From Perilla frutescens (Eukaryota; Streptophyta; Magnoliopsida; Lamiales; Lamiaceae): DNA of 64,000 nucleotides. Each line of letters begins with the position of its first letter. Within the stretch, counting starts at the first letter, position 1. The translations under genes were made by a program, and so were the position numbers. The stretch covers positions 21,026,088 to 21,090,087 of the forward strand of contig BRKX01000018.1 in NCBI GenBank assembly GCA_026008535.1, in the 5' to 3' direction. Of this stretch, positions 1 to 10,181 are shown one piece after another. Below the pieces are notes generated by a model, which was not told the DNA's origin, searched no databases, and saw only the letters and a list, made by a program, of their open reading frames with translations.

Positions 1-451
1 CAGCTGAGATTGGCCATCGCTCCAGTTGGCAGTTCTGGGCTTGTCAGTTGAGATTGGTCATTGCTCCAGTTGGCAGTTCTGGGCTTGTCAGCTGAGATTG
101 GCCATTGCTCCAGTTGGATACTGCCAGTCTCTGGTTTAAACTGACATTCTATCAGTTTCTTCAGTCTTTAGTCAGCTCCTTTCTCCCTCAATTCAGCTGA
201 TTAGATTGTTAGCTTGTTATGACTGGTATGACTCTTCAGCCACGTTGAACTTTAGACTGGATGACGTGTCTTTCAACTTGTGGGCCATTCTTCAAATCGG
301 TTGACTTTTGACTCTTCTTGAGTTCTTCTTTGATGATGCCCTGGGCTGGTCAGCTTCGATCTACAGCTTGAACTTTGGTCAATTTTTCATAAATAATTTT
401 GACATCTCATCAAAACCTTGTTTAGGGATTCCTTGATAGTTTTTCCTAACA
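1..451 (-). repeat. Partial 3' LTR of the copia element
   Basis: This matches 15484-15934 closely and ends with the same CCTAACA terminus. By eye there are about a dozen mismatches over the last 335 or so bases, which suggests a fairly recent insertion. The first 110 bases are copies of the 44-bp unit that forms a longer array in the complete LTR. The rest of this LTR lies left of the window. Confidence 0.93.
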
Positions 452-466
452 ACTTTCCCCTTTTTG
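452..466 (-). other. Polypurine tract (plus-strand primer site)
   Basis: Immediately next to the LTR terminus, the minus strand reads AAAAAGGGGAAAGT, a purine run in the position and orientation expected for priming plus-strand DNA synthesis in an LTR retrotransposon. Confidence 0.85.
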
Positions 467-819
467 ATGATGTCAAAACTCTGTTGATGATGATGGAAAA
501 ACTGCAAGTGTAGCGAATGCTTTATATAGAATCTTACGCTCAGTGCACATTCATAGCATATTGAGACAAATTGACTCATGATTTTCATTTAATTATTAGA
601 GCATTTATCATTCATGCTTATCATTCAAATATCAGAGCATGTCAATTTTAAGAGCAATTTGGGCTTAATCATGCTTCTCATTCAAGTATCAGAGCATGAC
701 TGAAGTATTAGAGCATAAAGAATTATGTCAAAACATTCAAGCTTGAAGTAAAATCATATCAAAACTTGTATTATATATTCATTTTAAGGAATAATTTCAA
801 GAGTTAGTAGTTAAGACTA
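467..819. other. Non-coding 3' region of the copia element
   Basis: This is AT-rich DNA between accessory copy 3 and the polypurine tract. It contains short repeats of the words AGAGCAT and CATTCA. No convincing reading frame is seen. Confidence 0.5.
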
Positions 820-2538
820 CTAATCTACTTCATGAATGTTGCTCCAATTGCTCTTGTTCCTTCTGCTTGATTCTCCTCTTTCTTGGACTCCTTGTAGTGT
901 CCATGCTTCCCCCTGAAGCTGATCTTCCCCCTCATGATGAATTTCTCTTTGAATTTGATCCCAAAGAGTCATGCCTCCATCATCATACTGTCCATCTTCC
1001 CCCTTTTTAGCATCATCCAAAAGGTGAAGTGGATCGCATGATGGAAATGACAAATTTGGCAGAAAAGTGAAGGCGGTGGCCAAATTGTCATCATGAGCGG
1101 TGGGAATTGAAGGAATTTGCATAGGTGGAGAAAGCCATACATAGGCATCTTCAGTTGGCATGAACTGCCCTGGATCAGAGATGTCTTACTCTCTGAAGCT
1201 CATGGGGGCGAGGCTGGTGAAGATCTCATCAGTTGAGGGAAGGGGTGGATCACCAACAAAGGGTGCACACGAGGAGTTGGCAGGTTCATTGTCAGGAAGA
1301 GGGGCATCGGCTGGTATCCCGAGCTGGAGGTGCTTGATCATCGAATCCATGATCTCCGAGAGCGTTGGTGGTGAGGAGAGTGGATGATTCATCCAGTTTC
1401 GACTCCATGTTCTCTCTCTGATCCAGAAGGCGGAGCCACGGGTGTGGATGAGGTGAAACATAGTTGACTCATCCAGTTGAAAGTGCCAAATATGGTACTG
1501 CAAGTACCGCCGTAGTTGCGCAAAGAGGGAGGACTCGGTGTCCTCAATGAGACCAAAGCAGCTTCGGAGCTGGTGGTCTAGAACCGTTTCAAAATCAACC
1601 TCAATATAGTCGCTTTGGACTATAGGTGGAGGTTGGGAGCTGGCTGATATTGTGGGTTGATCACTCAACCTTAAAAGAGATGCACTCTCCAGCATCAGCT
1701 CTCTTTCGTCAGTGGAGCTGACGGTTACCTCCAAGGGCGCCTTTCCTCATTCTGAGTTGGAAGGCCCTTGTGGATGTGGACGCTTCGGGAACTGATGGTA
1801 GTAGATTGTGGGGAGCATGTCCCGTCTTCCAAGTAGTTCGCCAGTTGGTATGATCTCATCAAATTGGCTTTGTATGATGTGGCTTATGCGGTTCATAAAG
1901 CCGACTCTTTCTCGGAATGTGCCAGTTGACGGATCATACGCCGCTCGCTCGACGTTGGCTCTCAGTTGCGCAAGGATGTAGGAAGCCCAGTCGGCTTGAT
2001 ATCCAAAGTAGAGAGCGGCTGTGAGATGAGCCTTGATCTCGGAGAGATGGACGATCTCGAAGTTGCCATGGATAATATGGCTAGTGATATCCAGAAGTTG
2101 GATGATATCGCTTTGCAAGCTCTCCTTTAATCTGTGCGAACTATCCTTGTGGAGCACGTGAGGAAGCTTCTAGGTTTCCCATAACTCATGTTTGGATGAC
2201 AGATTTAGGTCCATCACGTCTGGGCCTTTGTCGGGGAGGTGTAGAGTGGACATCATCGTGTCCTTTATGACCGTGATAACCTGATTCTTTACGGTGGAGA
2301 TGATGTTGTTACCATTGATAGTTGCATTGTAGTAGAACTCGGCAACATAAGCAGGTATGTTCTTGACCGACAACATTGTCAAAAAGGGGAGCAACCCAGT
2401 CGCCGCCAACGGTCGATAAATCTGCTGAAAGACATCAAGGCCAAGACGTGCATTTAGCATTTCTAGATTCAGAGATTTGTCCTTTCTCATTTTGCGCTCA
2501 AGAGCTTAAATATCCACCATGGGAAATGGAGGCTTCAT
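820..2538 (-). pseudogene. Copia accessory gene, copy 3 (most decayed)
   Basis: Broken minus-strand frames at 2538-2170, 2157-1747, 1734-1186 and 1161-820 make up one ancestral protein that aligns with copies 1 and 2. Shared landmarks in order are an MRKDK start-like segment, VAEFYYNA followed by a short LP..G motif (HLPDKG), a DWASYILAQL block followed by RISHIIQ, and a C-terminal FWIRERTWSRNW block followed by IPADAPL. The equivalent blocks in copy 2 are EFLLQA, QLPQKG, NWAEFIFQQF, FWQREETWSIKW and IPANALL. The domain vaguely resembles the 'putative plant transposon protein' family of plant retroelement ORFs, but I cannot confirm this. No membrane segment or catalytic motif is visible. Function is unknown. 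Confidence 0.75.
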
Positions 2539-3211
2539 TTCTGCAAAAGTATGATATGCAGTTTAGAGATGCAAGAGTTTTGACGAGTGAGAGAAGGCTT
2601 AGCAAAAGATTGAATAAGAGAGAGATAGAGATTTTCAGGTGATCGGAGCCTTCATCTCTTTACTCATATTTATGCATCTTATGCATGCAAGAATTGAGAG
2701 TACTCGATTGCTTTTCCTAGCTGATCAGCCATCCGATTTGATGGTTGATTAGCTGAATTAATGATGTATGTATCTCAGCCGTTCAATGGTTAAGTGACTT
2801 TATGATCGTGTGACTGAGACGTAATCATTTTGAAAATGGGGTAGTTGCCATAAATAGCGAAATATTTTCTGCAGATCTTTCCATTTATAGCTCATTAAAA
2901 TATATTTTCTTCGCCTCTTTGAAGGGTTGGTTTAAGATCCATGCAGAGATATTAATGACAACTTTGTGATATAGAGCCTGATTTTCAAATTGTAACCGTT
3001 GACATATAATATAAGATATTTCATAATCACAACGGTAACAATATAATTGAGATAAGCTTTTGAAAAATAAAGACTTATCCTTAGTCAGTCGGGATACAGT
3101 CCAACTGATGAATGACGTGGCAGTTGGTTGAGCAGTTGAGTTTTGATACTCAGTTGGCACTGATGAGCTGGCTGCAGTTGAGGCTCCAACTAAATTGATC
3201 AGTTGGTTTGA
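2539..3211 (-). promoter_or_regulatory. Spacer upstream of accessory copy 3, promoter-like
   Basis: No reliable coding sequence is seen. Read on the minus strand, it holds an AACGG word (near 2780), TATA-like strings (CTATAAATG near 2882-2890 and CATAAATATGAG near 2665) and then the copy 3 reading frame. The same order of an AACGG/CCGTT word, then TATA, then a frame occurs before copy 1 and in the LTR. Promoter activity is inference only. Confidence 0.35.
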
Positions 3212-5077
3212 TCAGGTGCTTAGCTTTTCTGTAGACAATTTCCGCTTCTTGAAGGGCCTAGCTGGACTAGCTGCATTACTTTCTTTAGATGCAGTTTTGT
3301 ACATTGATGGTGCAGGCCTTTCTGTCTTCTTGGCTTGGCGGAGGTGAAGCTGGATCTCAACTGACAAGCTCTTCATCCTTTGACTAAGGGAGTGTGAGAT
3401 TTCCTTTCGCGATGACCGAAACTGATCATTTTTCTTGGTTAACTGCACACCTTTTAAGCCTGACGTGAGTAGTGGAGTCACATAGCCTTTGGATAGGAGA
3501 TTTGGTGACGTGGCAGTATCTTCATCGTCACTGTCTCTTGCATCATTGTGCCTTGTATTCCTTTGAGAAGCTATGACTGCAGTGTGAGATAGGTGGGGTT
3601 CTATCCTTTTGACAACAGATGGAGTTCATCGAGATGGCTCAGCTGACTGACTTGATAGATTATCAAAGTTCAGTTGACGACAAAGTGAGTCAGTTGGGCA
3701 GTTGACTGGTTGACCTGCAGTTCCAACTGCTTGAAACATGAATCTGGATTTGAATTCGGCCAGTAAGGCGTTTGCTGGAATCTTGTTAACCATCCGGTGA
3801 TTCATGATGTGCTGAACTTGCACAATGGTTGGAGGGAATGAATTTGATGATCCTATCCATTTGATGCTCCAAGTTTCTTCTCTTTGCCAGAAGCTCATGC
3901 CATGAAAGGCAGTTAGCAAGAAGTGAGACTGGATAGACATAGAATGTCTTCAGTTGTACCAATAGAAATATCGGTGAAGTTGTTTAAACAACTCTTGATC
4001 TCATTGTGCAACAACAGTGAAGTGAGTGAGAAGGAGATTGGTCACTTCCTTTTGTGCACTTTTGACTGCGTATTCACCACTGTAGAAAGTGCGAATATTC
4101 TCTTCAGTCAGCTGGAGCGGAGGGCATGTGCCTCTGAAGTAGTCTGCTCCATAGTTTGGGTGAGGTATTCCAATGAATGGAATAAGCTCATCTAGATCAG
4201 AGCAAACCTGGAAATCAACTGGTGATCCGTTCTTTGATTTTGGGGAGTGAATGGCAATGGCAGTTGAGTTGCTCGAACTCTGATTGCTCATCTTGGCCTT
4301 GCCTCTTCTCTTCTTCTTCAGGGACTGTAGATGAGCAGTTCCTTTCTTCGGGATCCAGTCGGAGATCAGAACCGGTAGTGATTCATCACTTGGGAGCTTC
4401 AGCAGGTCTTCAAGCATTTTGCTTATCCTTAGAACAAGTCCGACCTTGGACTCAAATTTTCCAGACTTCTTTGAGTCTGTAGCCTTGATGACTTGATGCT
4501 TGAATTGTTGAAAGATAAATTCTGCCCAGTTTGCTTGTCTTCCTTCAGCAAGGTGAATCATGACCTTGTATCTCTCTTGGGTGAGTTGGCTTAGACTTCC
4601 AATTGCTCCGAACATCATCTTGTTCGTTATGTCAAGTAGAACTCCATACTCAGGCTTGAGATCAGTTTTAGCGGTGGTAAAACTAAATTGCTTGTTGCAG
4701 GATAAAGCTTTCCAGTCTCTCCAGTGTGACTCTGCAGATTCCTTTAGATCTTGAACGGATAAGCCTTTTTGTGGGAGTTGGAATACTTCAGCAACTGTTT
4801 TCTCATTGATGTGTAACATCCTTCCTTGAATCACTGAAGATATCATATTCCCATCTGCAGATAATTTTGCTTGAAGCAAAAATTCACTTACCAAATTTTG
4901 TCTAAAGAATTTTGGTAGTGTTTCCAGGTAGTGAAGAACTCCTGTTTTGTGAAGATTTGACAGAAGGATTGGATTCTTTGATTCATCAAGAATCAATTAA
5001 AATTTCTTTCTGTCAAGGAATTTATCTCTCATGAGTTGGTTTTTGAAGGAGTTTGAAGATCTAGATAATTCAGCCAT
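3212..5077 (-). pseudogene. Copia accessory gene, copy 2
   Basis: The start is taken at the ATG at 5077 because the first residues (MAELSRSS, then MRDKFLD) match the RDKFLD segment near the start of copy 1. An in-frame TAA follows at about 4998. The main frame then runs 4996-4001, ends at a stop, and continues at 3940-3626. The C-terminal part is 3481-3212. Landmarks are VSEFLLQA, QLPQKG, NWAEFIFQQF, a basic patch KKKRRGKAK, the GADYFRGTCPP block, FHGMSFWQREETWSIKW, and a terminal basic cluster FKKRK. The basic clusters suggest nuclear import. No signal peptide, hydrophobic span or enzyme motif is seen. It is less damaged than copy 3. Function is unknown. Confidence 0.8.
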
Positions 5078-5444
5078 CTTTGAGATTGGCTGGAATTTTT
5101 GAAAATTCAAGATCTTTTGAGAGAGAGATGTTTTGAGATTTTTTAAGGAGGAGGTTTTTTGAGAGGCTTGAGAGAGAGAGGCTTTTATGAGGTTTTGGAC
5201 AGGCTCATAGATATGATGGTTGAAATGGTACTAGGCTCTGATTTCTTTTGGTTGTTGGCAATTAATGACCTTGACACGTGTCATTGTTTTGCAACGGTCA
5301 AAATTTCAAAATAAATGTAGAGCTTGACATTTATTTGAAATAAAAAAGATAAACTTTTATAAATATTTATCAAAAGATAATTACACTGATTAACAAGTAG
5401 TATACTTAAGGCTTGTCTAATCATGATTTAATTTTGATCAGCCT
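5078..5444 (-). promoter_or_regulatory. Spacer upstream of accessory copy 2, with G-box palindrome
   Basis: On the minus strand, a CCGTTG word (near 5290) is followed by the perfect palindrome TGACACGTGTCA (5272-5283, a G-box core), a TATA-like CTCATAAAAGCC (near 5181-5192), a GA-rich leader and then the ATG of copy 2. The layout is promoter-like, but no transcript evidence is available. Confidence 0.4.
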
Positions 5445-8079
5445 CTAGTCCTTCTTGTGATCAGTTTTTCTTCTCTTGGCCAGCGGCTCGGTGGGCTCCT
5501 CATCTTCATCCTCGGTGCTGCTAGCTGACTCAGTTTCAGCGAACTAGAGTCTTTGTTGTGCTTGCAGCTGCTTGATCTGCTCAGTGTGCAGTTTAACCTG
5601 TTGCTGCAGGGAGTCATACAGTTTAACCTGTTGCTGCAGGGACTCAATCAGTTCCACATAGTGTGGAGGGAGCTGGACTATGGAGCTGCTGGGTTGAGCC
5701 TCGAACTGGACTGCTCTTGAGTCTGCTTCCTCTCCTTGTTCAGTTCCAACAAGTTCCTCGCAAGGAACTGTGTGGGAAATTTCATCTGGCTCCATGATGA
5801 TGATCTCATCATCAATTGACTCTGATGAGATTTTTGACGCGGCGGCTTGAAGTGCTCTCTGGATTGGATCAATGTACACAGTTATGGCAAGTGTACCTTG
5901 CTATGTAGATTGTTCAGCTTCTTAAGCTATCTGGTCAGCTGACTGGTCATGCTCAGCTGTCTTTGGAGTTGATTCGAAGAAAGGAGCAATTTGTGCTTCA
6001 GTTTGCTCCTCGGGCAGTTGAGTCTCTTCAGTTGGTTCTTGTAGCTCTTCATCAATTGGGAGATTTGGCAGAGTAGGAGTCTTGAGCATTTCCTCAAATT
6101 CTAGATCACTAGCTGTGCACTCATCAGCAGCTGGCTCCTCAGGTGAATCGTCAAGAAGATCGATGATGACATCATCTGGCTGAGGGGATTCTTCGAACGT
6201 TAACTGCCTGGTCACAGACGCTCTGGCAGTTTCCCTTGCGTTATGAGCTGCAGAAGTTTCAGCCCTTTGATGACTTCTCTGAACTTCTTGATCGAACAGC
6301 TCCTGCCCTTCCTTACACTGCTCCCGTCTGAGTTTTAGTAGTTCAGTGAGCATCCAATGTTGTTGAACTTGAGGGGCTTTCCATTATTGCTGCTCAGCTT
6401 GAGTTCGTCGAGTGGCAGTCTGATATTGGCCCAGATAAGCAGATCATTCATTACTTCCACCAAGGTTCACTCAGCAAGATGTGGATGGTTTCTTCGAATG
6501 GCAAGCATTCTTCTCAATGTGATGACTGGGTTTTGCTCTGGGGACTCCTGTCCAGCCCAATCCATACTCCATCTTTCTTCCCTTCTCCAGAAGCTCATCC
6601 CATGCAGTGTAGTTAGAAGAAAGTGGACTTCAGAGTTGAAGCAGTGTCTCCAAAGGTACCAGTAGACATACCTTTTTAGAGCTTCATATAGAGTAGGAAG
6701 TCCAGTCATATCCTCAATGAAGTTCTCGGCTATGAACTTTTGGACTTGTTCATGAACCCAGCATTTGATAATTTCAGCTCTCGATAGAGCTCTGATGTTC
6801 TCTTCTATCTCTCCCATCGGCGGGCAAGCAGTTCTGAAGAAGTCTGCTCCTGAATCCTTTGGGGGAACTCCTCTGTAGGGCACTATATCATCATTCTCAA
6901 CCGGCATAACATCAATTATTTTGATGTTACGTGGAGGCAATTGAGGAAGAGGTGGAGGCCCTGACTTCTTCTTCTTCTTTCCTTTTGTTTGAATTGCCGA
7001 GGGCTTCTTCTTCGGCTTCCCAGTTCTTTCCTTGAACTGAACTGGTCTGGTAGATATCACTTCTTCTGGTGAATCAATCAGTGATCCAAAGCGCACTTGA
7101 CGCAGAGGCTTCGCTTTAATTGAGCTTCCCAACATCTGGTTTATTGGGATGTTGTCGTCTGAATCGGAGTCTTCTTGCAGAGTTTCAACTGCAATCTCCT
7201 TGCCCTTTCTTCTTAATGACTCCTCAGCTCTCTTTAAAGAAGCTGCAGTTGGCTGACTGCTTTTGATGGATATTGGTTTTGCAGCTGGCTGCCTCTTGCT
7301 GGTAACTGGTATAAAATCCATTTTGCCGATCATTAGTATGTCGGTCTCTTCTGCCATTGAGTCAAAGACTTTCTCCAGTATGATGCTGATTCTGCTTGGA
7401 TAGCACATCTTTTGGTAGAACTCAGTTGGTAACCAGTTCTTCTCCACAATATCAACATAATTCCTTATTTGCTCAAAGAAGTATTGATCCCAGTTGATGT
7501 CGATACCTTTGATGGTCGCCGCACATATCTTGTACTTGTGCTCCGACATTTTTGAGTGGCTTCCAGTTGTTCCGGTGATCATTCTAGCAGCAACTGAGGT
7601 TAGAATCTTATATTCTTCTTGAAGAAGAGACATGAGTGTACTGCTTTTGTACACATCTAAGCATTCCTCCCGCTTCCACTGGCGGTAGGATTCCTCTTGA
7701 TCCACTTGAACATCTTGCAGTCGTGATCCTGTGGTTGGCAGTTTGAACAATCTCCCGAGCAGTTCTGGAGTTACGATCAGTTCGACTCCACGAACTTCAG
7801 TCTCGATTCTGTCTTCGTAGCTTTTTGAGTTTACATAAAACTCAACTACAACCTCTGGGTAAATTTTCATTGGATACTCTTCCGTGAGGTTTTCAACCCA
7901 CTATCCTCTATCTTTGCGATCAGTGAGTTGCAGAGGACGGAGTTTGAGCACTTCTCTCTGTAAGCGCCTATATCCAGAAATTTATCTCTGTAGAGATTTC
8001 TTTGGAATCCTTGTGAAGAATCACCAGTTCTTCTGAAGTTGAAGTTTTGTCGAATAGCTGGTGCGCGTCTGTCAGCCAT
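5445..8079 (-). pseudogene. Copia accessory gene, copy 1 (longest and best preserved)
   Basis: The ATG at 8079 opens MADRRAP..., followed by RDKFLD. A frameshift near 7905 moves the frame into the long frame 7870-6467. That frame holds VVEFYVNS, KLPTTG, NWDQYFFEQI with RISIILE, a basic patch (GKKKKKSG), GADFFRTACPP, and LHGMSFWRREERWSMDW. After a further break near 6467 the reading continues at 6353-5922 (acidic, Glu/Pro-rich) and 5879-5544, where a Gln-rich coiled coil contains two copies of SLQQQVKLY/H. A TAG at 5544 is followed in frame by an acidic stretch and a final basic cluster (AKRRKTDHKKD) ending at 5445. The protein looks like a DNA/RNA-associated nuclear factor rather than an envelope protein because it lacks any hydrophobic segment. 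The true function is unknown. Confidence 0.8.
5593..5652 (-). repeat. 30-bp tandem duplication in the coiled-coil tail of copy 1
   Basis: Two adjacent 30-bp units, nearly identical at the DNA level (TTTAACCTGTTGCTGCAGGG core on the plus strand), encode two SLQQQVKL heptad-like repeats. Length 30 keeps the frame. Confidence 0.8.
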
Positions 8080-8886
8080 GGTGTTTTTGTTTGAGATGAA
8101 TGATCAAAAAGGGTAAAATGTCTTTGACTGATGTTATGAACTGGGTGTTTTTACTTTTGAGAGTTCTTCGGAACAGTTTCGAGAATTAAAGAATGAAAGA
8201 TGCTTGAATTCTTTAATGTGCTTGAGATCGATAAAAGTAAAGTTGAAAATTCAGCCATCCCTTTTATAGAGTATGAGGGGGTTCATCGAACGGTTGTGAC
8301 GCTTGGTCTCCCCAAATTCAACGGTCGGATTATATCAATCGACCCATCGATTGGCTTTTCATTTCTATCCGTTGGGGATAAATGAAGAGAGAGAAATATT
8401 ATTCAACGGTAACATTTGGATGACACATGTTTTTACCGTTTCCACTATTGAGACTTTTGAACTTATCTTCTCTCTTCAGCAGTTTTCCTTTGCTTGAAAC
8501 TGATTACATCATCAGTTGGCTTTGACCGTAACTGATGGTTTTTCTGATGAACAGTTCCAACTGGGATATTTTCTCATCAGTTCCTGACTGGTCTTGACTG
8601 CTTAGATCTTTATTCAACTGCTTCTCAGTTCAGCTGGTCCTTGAACTGATATCTCCTTTTGAGTTTCCTTCAGTTCCTATGACTTCTTCGTCAGTTAGAT
8701 CAATTTGCAGCTTGTATGTTCTGCATAATTGACTGGATCATCAGTCTGAACGACCGAACTGATGATTCAGTTGAACTGATGGGGTAAACTGATCATTTCC
8801 GGTTTACTTATTTCTCAGCAGCTTCTTGCATATACTTCAAACTGATGGATTATGTGGCAAACTGATCAGTTTCTCATCTTTTTGAT
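8080..8886 (-). promoter_or_regulatory. Spacer between RNase H and accessory copy 1, promoter-like
   Basis: A TATA box CTCTATAAAAGGG (8261-8272 on the plus strand) lies about 180 bases upstream of the ATG at 8079. It is almost the same string as the LTR TATA box at 14908-14920. A CCGTT word lies about 20 bases upstream of the TATA, as AACGG does in the LTR. From 8497 to 8880 the sequence is saturated with CAGTT/AACTG words. No coding frame is supported. Confidence 0.45.
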
Positions 8887-10181
8887 TCAGTTTCTCTCTT
8901 CAGCTGGGGTGGTCCCTTGGCCTTTTTCTTCCAGTTTATCATCTTCATCCTGTGATGCTAGCTCCAGCAGTCCCAACTGTATGCATAGCTCCATAAACCT
9001 TGCTTCAGGCAACGGTTTGGTGAAGATGTCGGCTATCTGCTTCTCAGTATTGACATATTTGATGCATATGTCTTTCTTCTCAATGTGATCTCTGATGAAG
9101 TGGTGCCTTATGTCAATGTGCTTAGTTCTTGAATGTAGAACTGGATTCTGAGATATTGCGATTGCACTATTGTTGTCACAATAGATAGGCACTTCTTCAG
9201 TTTCAACTTTGTAATCCTTCCACTGTTGCTTCATCCAGAGTATTTGAGCACAGCAGCTTCCAGCAGCTACATACTCTGCTTCAGTTGTTGACGTGGCAAC
9301 TGGGTGCTGCTTCTTGCTAAACCAGGATATCAGTTTGCTTCCAAGAAACTGACATGTTCCACTGGTGTTTTTTCTGTCAATCTTGCATCCACCAAAGTCT
9401 GAGTCTGAATATCCAATTAAACTCAAACTGTCATCTCTGGGATACCATAATCCAAGATTTATGGTTCCTTTGAGATATTTGATAATTCACTTAGCTGCTT
9501 CAAGATGACTTTTCTTTGGATTGGCTTGAAACCGCGCACATAGACCGACTGAATAAGAGATGTCTGGCCGGCTGGCTGTTAAGTAAACTAATGATCCAAT
9601 GATTCATCTGTAGTATGCTTGGCTAACTGATTCTCCTTCTTCATCAAGGGTTAGCTGAACTGATGTGTTCATTGGAATCTTGAGAGTTTTTCCTTTACTT
9701 ACTCCAAACTTCTTGACTAGCTCCTTGGTATACTTCGTCTGGCTGATGTGAATTCCATCTTTCAGCTGCTTCACTTGGAGTCCTAGGAAGAATGTCATTT
9801 CTCCCATCATGCTCATCTCAAATTCACTTTGCATCAGCTGAGCGAATCTTTGCTTTTTGATCCAAAAATTATGTCATCCACATAAATTTTAACCATTAAG
9901 ATCTCAGTTGATCATTCTATTCGGAATAGAGTTCGATCAATGACTCCTTTTTGAAACCCATTTTTTAGCAAGAATGTTGTTAGAGTTTCATACCACGCTC
10001 TTGGAGCTTGCTTTAGTCCATAGAGAGCCTTTTTTAGCTTGAAGACTTGATCACCAATTTCAAAGCCTGGCGGTTGCTCGACATAGACATCTTCCTTGAG
10101 CATTCCTTGAAGAAAAGCACTCTTGACATCCATTTGGTAGACTGTGAAGTTGAAACATTCTGATGGCTTCCAATCTTGCAA
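8887..10181 (-). pseudogene. Copia reverse transcriptase and RNase H region
   Basis: Minus-strand frames hold the RT motifs in order: VYQMDVKSAFLQG (10181-9912), ALYGLKQAPRAWY, and the catalytic YVDD at 9873-9884. RNase H follows with SDSDFGG, a TEAEYVA block, a DNNSA block and the terminal KHIDIRHHFIRD and IFTKPL motifs typical of copia, ending at 8887. In-frame stops interrupt near 9911, 9601 and 9488. The last changes an expected Arg codon, consistent with CGA to TGA decay. A frameshift with a small deletion near 10160 separates this frame from the upstream RT start. The enzyme would copy element RNA to DNA and degrade the hybrid RNA, but this copy cannot make an intact protein. Confidence 0.93.

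Noticed and set aside
820..8079. Calling the accessory genes retroviral envelope genes
   Set aside because: No signal peptide, transmembrane segment or cleavage-site pattern is visible, while basic nuclear-type clusters are.
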